A DNA stretch of 6,608 nt from JBOFOR01 sp051654865 (GCA_051654865.1 JBOFYV010000027.1:1-6608); one strand, 5' to 3'; numbered from the stretch's first letter, positions 1-5,110 are shown. The notes: generated from the letters alone by a model not told the origin. Translations and numbers: made by a program.

Positions 1-18
1 ATTATTATATAATGCGAA
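1..18 (+). promoter_or_regulatory. Truncated TTCGCA-N12-TGCGAA operator with overlapping -10 box, upstream of the UvrA2-like gene
   Basis: TGCGAA is at 13-18. The 12 bases before it (ATTATTATATAA, 1-12) match the spacer of the complete palindrome at 4083-4106 in 10 of 12 positions, so this looks like the right three quarters of the same 24-bp site, with the left half cut off by the window edge. A perfect -10 hexamer TATAAT lies at 8-13, so a protein bound here would compete with RNA polymerase. The -35 box would be outside the window. The binding protein is unknown. Confidence 0.5.
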
Positions 19-67
19 CTTTGATAACAAAGGCTCATGATTGTACAATATAGAAGGAGACAAAAGT

Positions 68-2584
68 ATGAATAAATATATAGAAGTAAAGGGAGCGAAA
101 GAGAATAATTTAAAAAATATAAGTGTAAAAATACCTAAAAATAAATTAGTAGCTATCAGTGGACCATCTGGTTCTGGTAAATCTACTTTTGCAATGGATA
201 TATTACAAAGAGAATGCCAAAGACAATATATGGAGTCTATGGGTATTGTGACTGATGGGATGAATAAGCCTAGAGTTGATAGTATTATGGGATTATCCCC
301 ATCTATTAGTGTTAGTCAAGGTATGAGTAATAAAAATCCCCGATCAACTGTAGGTACATTTACAGAGATATTTACTTATTTGAGGGTATTATATGCGAAA
401 TTAGGTGAGAGAGTTTGTAATCATTGTGGTCAAATAGTTAAACCTAGCTTTGAAGAAGAATTAAGTGATGATATTTACGAGAGTGAGGAAAGTGAAGATA
501 ATAATGATTTTAATAATGATAAATACGTAACATGTTCTAGTTGCAACTCAAAACTTAAAGAATTAAAAATGGCAAATTTCTCATTTAACAAACCAGAGGG
601 ATTTTGTATGGAGTGTCAAGGATTAGGAATAGTTAGTACTTTAGATTTATCAAGTATATTAGATACAAATTTAACAGTAAAAGAAGGAGCGTTTAAACTT
701 TGGGAAGGCATATTTGCAGAACATTACTCGAAAACATTAGATGCGTGTGCTACTTACTATGGATTTGAATTTGATACTAGCAAAAAAGTAAAGGATTACA
801 ATGAACTTGAGAAGCTAGTATTTTTCAAAGGTGTAGAAAGTGAAGAATTTAAAAAAATATTCCCTAATAAAAAACCACCTAAAACTGTAAATGCGGGTAA
901 AGTTGAGGGAATAGAAACATTTTTAAAAAAGAAATCAGCAGAGAGTATTACAAAAGGAATTTCAAATAAGAAAATAGAATCTTGTTTTGTTAAAAGTGTT
1001 TGTCCAGAATGTAATGGAGCAAAGTTAAATAAAGAAAGTAGAAGTGTATTATTAAATAATAAGACAATAGTTGATGTGTCAAAGTTTACTCTTAAAGAAT
1101 TTGCAGATTGGATATTATCTATAGAAGACAATTTATCAGAAGGTGGATTAATTGTTAGTCAATCAGTTTTGAATGATATAAAAAAAAGAGTAGCTGGTGT
1201 AATAAATATAGGTCTAGATTATCTGACTATAGATAGAACTATAAATAGTTTATCAGGAGGGGAAGCTCAAAGACTACGTTTAGCATCTCTAATGGATAGT
1301 GGCTTGACAGGTGTTTTATATGTGCTTGATGAACCTACAACTGGACTTCATCCAAGGGACACAGATAGATTAATACATTCACTTAAAAAGCTTAGAGACT
1401 TAGGCAATACAGTTCTTGTAATAGAGCATGATGTTGACTTTATAAATGAATGCGACTATGTAATAGATTTTGGACCAGAAAGTGGTAAATATGGTGGATA
1501 TATAGTAGCAGAAGGTCAACCCAAAGAAATAGTAAATAATATAAACTCTATAACAGGAAAATATCTAAGTTATAATAGAGATTACAATAAAAGTAATTTA
1601 CCTATAGAAAAAAAGCTTACAATAGTTAATGCACACGAGCATAATCTAAAAAATATAAGTGTAGATATTCCACTTAATAGATTGGTTAGCTTTACAGGGG
1701 TATCAGGTTCTGGCAAATCATCTTTAGTATTTGATGTATTAGATAGATGGGTAGAATCTAAAGATGTTAAATGTGAAAAGATAGAAGGATTTAGTAACGT
1801 TGATAAAGTTATAAAAGTAGACCAATCTCCTATAGGAAAGATATCAAGGTCAAATATTGCAACGTACACAGATATTTTTACACATATAAGAAATGTATAC
1901 GCATCCTTAAAGGAGTCTAAAAGTAGGAAACTTACAGCAAAACATTTTTCTTTCAATGTGAAAGGGGGAAGATGTGAAAAATGCCAAGGATTAGGTGTAA
2001 TTAGTTTAGATATGCATTTTCTAGATAATATAGAAGTACCTTGCCCTACTTGCAGAGGAAACAGATTTAAAAAAGAAATTTTAGAAGTTAAATTTAATGG
2101 GTTTAGTATTTCAGATATTTTAAATATGAGTGTGGAAGAAAACTTAGAAGTATTCAAATTGCAAAAAGAAATATATAACAGATTAATCACTTTAAAAGAA
2201 GTAGGTCTTGGATATTTAAAACTAGGACAGTCAACAACTACTTTATCTGGAGGAGAGTGTCAAAGAATTAAATTATCAAAAGAATTAGGTAAAATTAGTA
2301 AAGGCAATACTTTGTATTTACTAGATGAGCCAACAACAGGATTACATCCTAGTGATATTGATAAATTATTAAAATTACTTAGAAAGCTTGTAGATAAAGG
2401 GAATTCGGTAATAGCCATAGAACATTCATTAGAAGTTATAACACATAGCGATTATATAATTGACCTAGGTTTAGAAGGTGGTATCAATGGAGGAGAAATC
2501 GTTGCAACTGGAAATATTGTAGATATTATGAATAATAAGTTATCTTGTACAGGTAAATATATAAAAAAATATTTGAGTTTGTAG
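68..2584 (+). CDS. UvrA2-like (class II) excinuclease-type ATPase lacking the UvrB-binding domain
   Basis: This 838-residue protein has the UvrA double ABC architecture. Module I has Walker A GPSGSGKST (32-40), signature LSGGEAQR (395-402) and Walker B with D421/E422. Module II has Walker A GVSGSGKSS (544-552), signature LSGGECQR (726-733) and Walker B with D753/E754. CxxC pairs occur at 117/120, 156/159, 180/183, 312/315, 636/639 and 659/662, as in zinc-binding UvrA. Only about 35 residues, mostly acidic, separate the first two pairs, where canonical UvrA (about 940 residues) carries its UvrB-binding domain of over 100 residues. It should therefore bind DNA and ATP but not recruit UvrB in the usual way. 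Class II UvrAs have been linked to damage tolerance and self-resistance to DNA-binding drugs; the role here is unknown. The start at ATG 68 follows AAGGAGA (54-60) by 7 nt; an in-frame TTG at 41 lies upstream of that ribosome site and is rejected. It is apparently monocistronic, with a terminator at 2653-2696. Confidence 0.93.
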   Translation: MNKYIEVKGAKENNLKNISVKIPKNKLVAISGPSGSGKSTFAMDILQRECQRQYMESMGIVTDGMNKPRVDSIMGLSPSISVSQGMSNKNPRSTVGTFTEIFTYLRVLYAKLGERVCNHCGQIVKPSFEEELSDDIYESEESEDNNDFNNDKYVTCSSCNSKLKELKMANFSFNKPEGFCMECQGLGIVSTLDLSSILDTNLTVKEGAFKLWEGIFAEHYSKTLDACATYYGFEFDTSKKVKDYNELEKLVFFKGVESEEFKKIFPNKKPPKTVNAGKVEGIETFLKKKSAESITKGISNKKIESCFVKSVCPECNGAKLNKESRSVLLNNKTIVDVSKFTLKEFADWILSIEDNLSEGGLIVSQSVLNDIKKRVAGVINIGLDYLTIDRTINSLSGGEAQRLRLASLMDSGLTGVLYVLDEPTTGLHPRDTDRLIHSLKKLRDLGNTVLVIEHDVDFINECDYVIDFGPESGKYGGYIVAEGQPKEIVNNINSITGKYLSYNRDYNKSNLPIEKKLTIVNAHEHNLKNISVDIPLNRLVSFTGVSGSGKSSLVFDVLDRWVESKDVKCEKIEGFSNVDKVIKVDQSPIGKISRSNIATYTDIFTHIRNVYASLKESKSRKLTAKHFSFNVKGGRCEKCQGLGVISLDMHFLDNIEVPCPTCRGNRFKKEILEVKFNGFSISDILNMSVEENLEVFKLQKEIYNRLITLKEVGLGYLKLGQSTTTLSGGECQRIKLSKELGKISKGNTLYLLDEPTTGLHPSDIDKLLKLLRKLVDKGNSVIAIEHSLEVITHSDYIIDLGLEGGINGGEIVATGNIVDIMNNKLSCTGKYIKKYLSL

Positions 2585-2612
2585 TGTTAAATTGAATTAG
2601 AATTAAATATAT

Positions 2613-2646
2613 ATCACTTCGCAATTCTAATATATTGCGAAATGAT
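2613..2646. repeat. Hairpin/palindrome containing TTCGCA-N12-TGCGAA after the UvrA2-like gene
   Basis: Arms at 2613-2625 and 2634-2646 pair over 13 positions with one C-A mismatch around an 8-nt loop. The core, TTCGCA (2618-2623), 12 bases, then TGCGAA (2636-2641), has the same half-sites and exact spacing as the palindrome upstream of the small membrane-protein gene. The stem is not followed by a T-run, so it is a poor intrinsic terminator by itself. It could be a DNA operator, an mRNA 3'-end stabilising stem, or a member of a dispersed palindrome family. Confidence 0.6.
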
Positions 2647-2652
2647 TTATAT

Positions 2653-2696
2653 AAAAACAGCTAGACAATGGAATTCTAATATGTCTAGCTATTTTT
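2653..2696. terminator. Bidirectional intrinsic terminator between convergent genes
   Basis: Arms at 2653-2667 and 2682-2696 pair over 15 positions with one mismatch; the core is AGCTAGACA / TGTCTAGCT, with a 14-nt loop. An A-run precedes the left arm and a T-run follows the right arm, so the stem has a U-tract in both directions. It would stop the UvrA2-like transcript on the plus strand and the YtxH/DUF948 operon on the minus strand. Confidence 0.85.
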
Positions 2697-2705
2697 ATTA
2701 TTTAT

Positions 2706-2731
2706 TTATCACACGATTGTCTAACATAGCC
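2706..2731. repeat. Diverged copy of the repeat found at 4507-4538
   Basis: This stretch reads TTATCAC, eight variable bases, then CTAACATAGCC. The segment at 4513-4538 has the same 7-mer and 11-mer at the same spacing (18 of 26 bases identical without gaps). It lies just past the stop of the DUF948-like gene. It may be a degraded relative of the inverted repeats around the small membrane-protein gene, or a shared 3'-end stem sequence. It is too short to decide. Confidence 0.4.
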
Positions 2732-2739
2732 TATTAAAA

Positions 2740-3072
2740 TTATTTTATAAATACAGCTTTAAGAATATTTATAATTTCTGTAGCAACTTCAACGTTAGAT
2801 TTCATACTTTCTTTAGTTACAATAAAATCAGCTGTTACATCAGTTGCAACATCGCTGACATCTTTAAGATTTTCACTAATAGTACTAAAATTAGAGATTA
2901 CCTCTGGTAATTTTAATACAGAATCACTTACACTATCTTTAGTTTCAACAACAAGAGTATTAGAATTTTTTATTAGTTTATTTAAATTTATTAGTGCGAT
3001 TATTAAGCATACAAGTGCTACAGCCCCTAGTATTGCTAGCAGACCATATATTATATTTAAGTCTATGAACAT
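2740..3072 (-). CDS. DUF948-like membrane-anchored coiled-coil protein
   Basis: The product is 110 residues. One hydrophobic segment at about residues 8-28 is followed by a basic turn (NLNKLIKN). The rest is a hydrophilic, probably helical tail rich in S, V, T and D with heptad-like spacing (about 36-105). This resembles the short DUF948 proteins of Firmicutes (B. subtilis YtxG type): an N-terminal membrane anchor and an amphipathic tail, often encoded beside a YtxH protein as here. The family has been tied to general stress in Bacillus, but its molecular role is unknown. Its ATG lies one base past the upstream gene's stop, and its ribosome site AGAGG (3079-3083, minus strand) lies inside that gene, so translation is probably coupled. 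Family assignment rests on size, topology and gene pairing rather than a strong motif. Confidence 0.75.
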   Translation of the reverse strand: MFIDLNIIYGLLAILGAVALVCLIIALINLNKLIKNSNTLVVETKDSVSDSVLKLPEVISNFSTISENLKDVSDVATDVTADFIVTKESMKSNVEVATEIINILKAVFIK

Positions 3073-3073
3073 T

Positions 3074-3412
3074 TTAAACCTCTATGCTTTCTTCCATACT
3101 ATTTGGAAGCATTAAGACTTCTTCTTCAACTATTTCTTTTTCGATTCTTTCATTTCTTACTTTATCTAAGTATTCTTTTATCTTAGTTTTTGACTCATTT
3201 ACTTTATTTTTTGTACTTTCTAAGTTTTCATTTACCTTATTTTTTGTAACTTGTATAGTTTCTTTTCCTGATGCAGGAGCTACTAATACTCCAACAACAG
3301 TTCCTACTAATGCACCTGTAGCTACACCAGCTGTAGCTATAGCTAGTTTTTTATTTCTATCTTCTTTTATTTTTCTAATTCTTGCTGATTCTATTTTTTG
3401 TAATAAGCTCAT
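3074..3412 (-). CDS. YtxH domain protein (glycine-zipper membrane segment)
   Basis: The product is 112 residues. A basic N-terminus (RIRKIKEDRNKK, 11-22) leads into a single hydrophobic segment (23-45) with glycines every fourth residue (G29, G33, G37, G41), followed by APASGKET (45-52). This glycine zipper plus AP-x-SGKET is the YtxH signature. The C-terminal half is a charged helix containing TKNKVNE twice, 11 residues apart (56-62, 67-73), a spacing typical of amphipathic membrane-surface or LEA-like helices. YtxH proteins are small general-stress or envelope proteins of unknown mechanism. ATG 3412 follows AAGGAGA (3421-3427 on the complement) by 8 nt. It is the first gene of a two-gene minus-strand operon with the DUF948-like gene. 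Confidence 0.85.
   Translation of the reverse strand: MSLLQKIESARIRKIKEDRNKKLAIATAGVATGALVGTVVGVLVAPASGKETIQVTKNKVNENLESTKNKVNESKTKIKEYLDKVRNERIEKEIVEEEVLMLPNSMEESIEV
3195..3248. repeat. 33-bp tandem duplication inside the YtxH-like gene
   Basis: The 21-bp stretches at 3195-3215 and 3228-3248 match in 20 of 21 bases and are 33 bp apart, exactly 11 codons. They encode the two TKNKVNE motifs. The near-identity at DNA level suggests a recent in-frame duplication that lengthened the helix by one 11-residue unit. Confidence 0.7.
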
Positions 3413-3443
3413 TTATATTTTCTCCTTATTTATATTTTTTATA

Positions 3444-3449
3444 ATTATA
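3444..3449 (-). promoter_or_regulatory. -10 box for the YtxH/DUF948 operon
   Basis: On the minus strand this reads TATAAT, about 32 nt upstream of the YtxH start codon and just before its ribosome site. No good -35 hexamer lies at 16-19 nt spacing (TATTAT at 17), so the promoter is weak or depends on another factor. I see no convincing SigB-type sequence. Confidence 0.45.
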
Positions 3450-3487
3450 CTACTAATAACTACAAAATAATACATTTTTTTCCAAAA

Positions 3488-3509
3488 AAAGTCATAATAA
3501 AAGTCATAA
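3488..3509. repeat. Tandem direct repeat AAAGTCATAA x2
   Basis: AAAGTCATAA occurs at 3488-3497 and 3500-3509, a 12-bp period slightly longer than one helical turn. It lies just upstream of the likely -35 region of the minus-strand operon, where it could be a paired regulator site. The sequence is AT-rich, so chance cannot be excluded. Confidence 0.35.
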
Positions 3510-3582
3510 GCTATTTCTTACTATGGCAATAACGTCCTAAATAAAAAAAAATAAATTAGATATGTATCCAAATACACCATCG

Positions 3583-3594
3583 AAAATGCATTTT
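3583..3594. repeat. 12-bp perfect palindrome AAAATGCATTTT
   Basis: This is a perfect dyad in the 284-bp region between the divergent YtxH-like and DUF1450-like genes. It is too short for a stable hairpin without a loop, so if functional it would be a DNA-binding site. Otherwise this intergenic region holds only the two -10 boxes and AT-rich DNA with no plausible small ORF. Confidence 0.3.
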
Positions 3595-3658
3595 ACAACA
3601 AATTTCTACATTAATATTGAATTTATGGTAATATGTGAATGTTTTAAATATGTAATTA

Positions 3659-3664
3659 TATAAT
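3659..3664 (+). promoter_or_regulatory. -10 box for the DUF1450-like gene
   Basis: A perfect TATAAT lies 32 nt upstream of the start codon at 3697, ahead of the ribosome site AAAGGAGA (3681-3688). The best -35 candidates (TGAATG at 17 nt, TGTGAA at 19 nt) are poor matches to TTGACA. Confidence 0.5.
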
Positions 3665-3696
3665 ACTATTGATAATTTAAAAAGGAGAATAAAAGT

Positions 3697-3885
3697 ATGA
3701 TAAGAATATGTTCAAATTGTTCAGGAATGAGCATCGATGATTTAAAAGAAATGTTATTAGGAAGAGAAATAGAAGATGAGTGTATCGGTGAATGCGGTAG
3801 TGAGTTTGTTGGATATGTTGGAGATGAGTTAGTAACAGCATCATCTCAAGAAGAGTTTATAGAGAAAGTTAAGCAAATGAGTTAA
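3697..3885 (+). CDS. Small four-cysteine DUF1450/YuzB-like protein
   Basis: The product is 62 residues with cysteines at 5, 8, 29 and 33 (C-x2-C near the N-terminus, then C-x3-C in ECIGECG). After this come a short strand pair (FVGYVGDELVTA, 37-48) and a C-terminal helix (SQEEFIEKVKQM). The order CIGxCG, then a strand with xVGDExV, then xSxEEFxEKV, resembles the C-terminal part of DUF1450 (YuzB-type) proteins. Those are small cytosolic proteins, usually nearer 75-80 residues, with a thioredoxin-like ferredoxin look. Four cysteines could bind a [2Fe-2S] cluster or zinc; that is inference. The start follows AAAGGAGA (3681-3688) by 8 nt. It has its own promoter and terminator, so it is monocistronic. 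Confidence 0.8.
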   Translation: MIRICSNCSGMSIDDLKEMLLGREIEDECIGECGSEFVGYVGDELVTASSQEEFIEKVKQMS

Positions 3886-3892
3886 ATATAAA

Positions 3893-3930
3893 GGGCTACA
3901 TAACTAATTGTTAATTTGGTTATGTAGCTC
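3893..3930 (+). terminator. Intrinsic terminator of the DUF1450-like gene
   Basis: Arms at 3893-3904 and 3919-3930 form a 12-bp stem (core GCTACATAAC / GTTATGTAGC, one G-U pair) starting 7 nt after the stop codon. The downstream tract (ATTTAATTTG) is only moderately T-rich. Confidence 0.75.
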
Positions 3931-3971
3931 ATTTAATTTGTAGATATTAAAGTGATATAAATAAAAGAATC

Positions 3972-3999
3972 TGTTAGCTATCTTCGTGATTAATTATAT
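3972..3999. repeat. Left arm of a long inverted repeat around the small membrane-protein gene
   Basis: This 28-nt arm is the reverse complement of 4507-4533 with one mismatch and one 1-nt indel (26 of 28 positions), including the non-AT-rich parts TGTTAGCT and TCTTCGTGAT. It begins about 40 nt past the preceding terminator. The two arms enclose 507 bp with a single gene, 562 bp in total. No target-site duplication is evident beside the arms. Confidence 0.75.
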
Positions 4000-4060
4000 C
4001 TAAAATAGGTTATCAAATTGATGAGAACATTTTTAAATTAGAAAATAATTGAATATAGTA

Positions 4061-4073
4061 TATAATATATAAT
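4061..4073 (+). promoter_or_regulatory. Overlapping -10 boxes upstream of the small membrane-protein gene
   Basis: TATAAT occurs at 4061-4066 and again at 4068-4073. No strong -35 is present; TTAGAA at 4038-4043 is 17 nt before the first copy. Transcription from here would begin close to the palindrome at 4083-4106. An alternative -10, TTTAAT (4096-4101), lies within that palindrome, at the position equivalent to TATAAT in the site at 1-18. Confidence 0.4.
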
Positions 4074-4082
4074 AGAGTCAAG

Positions 4083-4106
4083 TTCGCAATTGTTATTTAA
4101 TGCGAA
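4083..4106 (+). promoter_or_regulatory. Operator-like palindrome TTCGCA-N12-TGCGAA
   Basis: Perfect 6-bp half-sites TTCGCA (4083-4088) and TGCGAA (4101-4106) flank the spacer ATTGTTATTTAA. It ends 40 nt before the start codon at 4147. The same half-sites at the same spacing occur at 2618-2641, and the visible right part recurs at 1-18. The spacers are also alike, so this is probably the site of one dimeric regulator, which cannot be identified from this window. Confidence 0.6.
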
Positions 4107-4146
4107 ATATATAAAGAAAAAAGTGGTAACATCAGGAGGGATAGGG

Positions 4147-4464
4147 ATGGATTTTTTTATAAACCTAGGTATTTTAGGTATATCATTAATAGTTTTAGGT
4201 AAATTAGCACTTAAAGCAAATAAAAACACAGAACAATGTACTAATTTTGAGAGTTTAAATAAACTTATATGTTATATGGAATCAGAATTAGTAGCAAAAA
4301 CAAACTTACATTATGGAAAGCTATTATTGATTACTGGAATATTGGGGGCTTTATTCTACAATACTATTGGTTTATTAATGATTTTAGTAATGGTTTTAGT
4401 TGTAAGTTTATATCTTATAAAATTACTTATCAGTGGATATAAGTTTTATATTGATGCAAGGTAA
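4147..4464 (+). CDS. Small membrane protein, unknown function
   Basis: The product is 105 residues and I do not recognise the family. A hydrophobic segment near the N-terminus (about 3-22) is followed by a polar stretch of about 35 residues with two cysteines (C31, C42). A long hydrophobic C-terminal part (about 59-95) is probably two transmembrane helices with a short turn near Y71-N72, and the tail SGYKFYIDAR is basic. This predicts a three-helix integral membrane protein. ATG 4147 follows AGGAGGG (4134-4140) by 6 nt; an upstream in-frame TTG at 4090 lies inside the operator palindrome and is rejected. The gene is alone between the inverted repeats at 3972 and 4507, and the palindrome before it links it by motif to the UvrA2-like gene. 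Confidence 0.8.
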   Translation: MDFFINLGILGISLIVLGKLALKANKNTEQCTNFESLNKLICYMESELVAKTNLHYGKLLLITGILGALFYNTIGLLMILVMVLVVSLYLIKLLISGYKFYIDAR

Positions 4465-4506
4465 TATTTACAATTTTAATACATTACGCACTAAATATAT
4501 TAAATT

Positions 4507-4533
4507 ATATAATTATCACGAAGAAAGCTAACA
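4507..4533. repeat. Right arm of the long inverted repeat
   Basis: Reverse complement of 3972-3999 with one mismatch and a 1-nt indel. It begins 42 nt after the membrane-protein stop codon. It continues into CTAACATAGCC (4528-4538), an 11-mer also found at 2721-2731. Confidence 0.75.
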
Positions 4534-4591
4534 TAGCCATTTAATTAAGTAGCCGTATATTAGTCTACATTATTTAAATATATGTGTAGCT
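4526..4591 (+). other. Possible long-loop stem in the leader of the 118-residue protein gene
   Basis: AGCTAACATA (4526-4535) can pair with TATGTGTAGCT (4581-4591), giving ten base pairs with a single-base bulge around a 45-nt interior. It lies between the membrane-protein gene and the next gene and is not followed by a T-run. It may be a weak terminator remnant or leader structure. The left strand overlaps the right inverted-repeat arm, so both structures cannot form at once. Confidence 0.25.
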
Positions 4592-4679
4592 ATCTCTTAT
4601 GGAATTTGGTTTGCTTCTCTGGGAGGGATAATCTTTGTGATATTGAAACTAAAGAAAGATATAAATAAGGAGATCTAAA

Positions 4680-5036
4680 ATGACTAAATATACAAATCAA
4701 CAAATAGAAGATACTTTAAAGGTAGTAGAATCTACAATTATAAATTGCGAGAAAATACAACCAAAACTTAAAGAAGGAACACCACAGCTTTCTCTTTCAA
4801 AAAATCGTATAAAAGCTTTATACATTTCTAAATCATTAATTACAAATGAAAAACATAGCTATACACAAGAGGAATTAATAAAAGCAGTACCTCAAGTTAC
4901 TTCTATAATTAATAAAAGCCAAAAGGCAATGATTAATGCAAAGGAAGGGACAGGAACATACACACGTTTAAAAAAAATAATAGATGCAATGACAATTTCA
5001 TTAGCATATATAGAGGAAGCTATGAAGGCATTATAA
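4680..5036 (+). CDS. Conserved-looking helical protein of unknown function
   Basis: The product is 118 residues, cytosolic, with no signal peptide, membrane segment or catalytic motif that I can see. It looks all-helical. An N-terminal helix (about 6-30) contains NCEKIQPK and is followed by KEGTPQLSLSKNRIKALYISKSLI (31-54). A basic SYTQEELIKAVPQVTSIINKSQKAM section comes next, and the C-terminus is an amphipathic helix (TYTRLKKIIDAMTISLAYIEEAM). I have an impression of similar short hypothetical proteins in Clostridia but cannot name a family. ATG 4680 follows AAGGAGA (4667-4673) by 6 nt. A GATAAT at 4627-4632 is a possible -10 without a good -35. It ends 7 nt before the marR promoter, with no terminator between, so read-through into marR is possible. 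Confidence 0.8.
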   Translation: MTKYTNQQIEDTLKVVESTIINCEKIQPKLKEGTPQLSLSKNRIKALYISKSLITNEKHSYTQEELIKAVPQVTSIINKSQKAMINAKEGTGTYTRLKKIIDAMTISLAYIEEAMKAL

Positions 5037-5042
5037 AAGGTA

Positions 5043-5071
5043 TTGACATAAAATAGTATAATAGATAATAT
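5043..5071 (+). promoter_or_regulatory. Promoter of the marR gene
   Basis: A perfect -35 TTGACA (5043-5048) is followed at 17 nt by TAATAT (5066-5071), or at 15 nt by GATAAT (5064-5069). The predicted MarR palindrome starts one or two bases further downstream. This is the best -35 match in the window. Confidence 0.65.
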
Positions 5072-5072
5072 A

Positions 5073-5086
5073 GTTTAGTACAAAAC
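5073..5086 (+). promoter_or_regulatory. Predicted MarR operator, autoregulatory copy
   Basis: GTTTAGTACAAAAC differs by one base from the perfect palindrome GTTTTGTACAAAAC found upstream of the MATE gene. It lies immediately downstream of the marR -10, over the likely transcription start, so bound MarR would block its own promoter. It ends 24 nt before the start codon. Confidence 0.65.
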
Positions 5087-5110
5087 ATTTTTTAATAAGG
5101 AGTTATACTT

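Noticed and set aside
394..399. Another TGCGAA half-site
   Set aside because: Inside UvrA coding sequence; the bases where the left half should be (376-381, TTATTT) do not match TTCGCA.
796..1131. Minus-strand reading frame of 111 codons inside the UvrA2-like gene
   Set aside because: It lies entirely antisense to a well-supported gene with intact family motifs, has no good ribosome site, and its composition mirrors the gene's codons.
1582..2190. Minus-strand reading frame of 202 codons inside the UvrA2-like gene
   Set aside because: Antisense shadow covering module II of UvrA (Walker A and the C-terminal zinc motif); no family resemblance.
2596..2604. ATTAGAATT as an inverted partner of the two AATTCTAATAT copies
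   Set aside because: Only nine AT-rich bases, no stable competing stem obvious; likely chance.
3084..3470. Plus-strand reading frame of 128 codons across the YtxH-like gene
   Set aside because: Antisense to the glycine-zipper gene, which has the proper ribosome site, promoter and family signature. The S/F-rich product is what antisense of K/E-rich codons gives.
4038..4229. Minus-strand reading frame of 63 codons at the start of the small membrane-protein gene
   Set aside because: It overlaps the plus-strand ribosome site and start, and has no ribosome site of its own.
4599..4631. Ten-codon ORF MEFGLLLWEG
   Set aside because: No ribosome site, too short to assess, and in a different frame from the 28-codon candidate covering the same bases.
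5057..5062. TATAAT as the marR -10 box
   Set aside because: Only 8 nt from the perfect -35 TTGACA, too close; TAATAT (17 nt) or GATAAT (15 nt) fits better.
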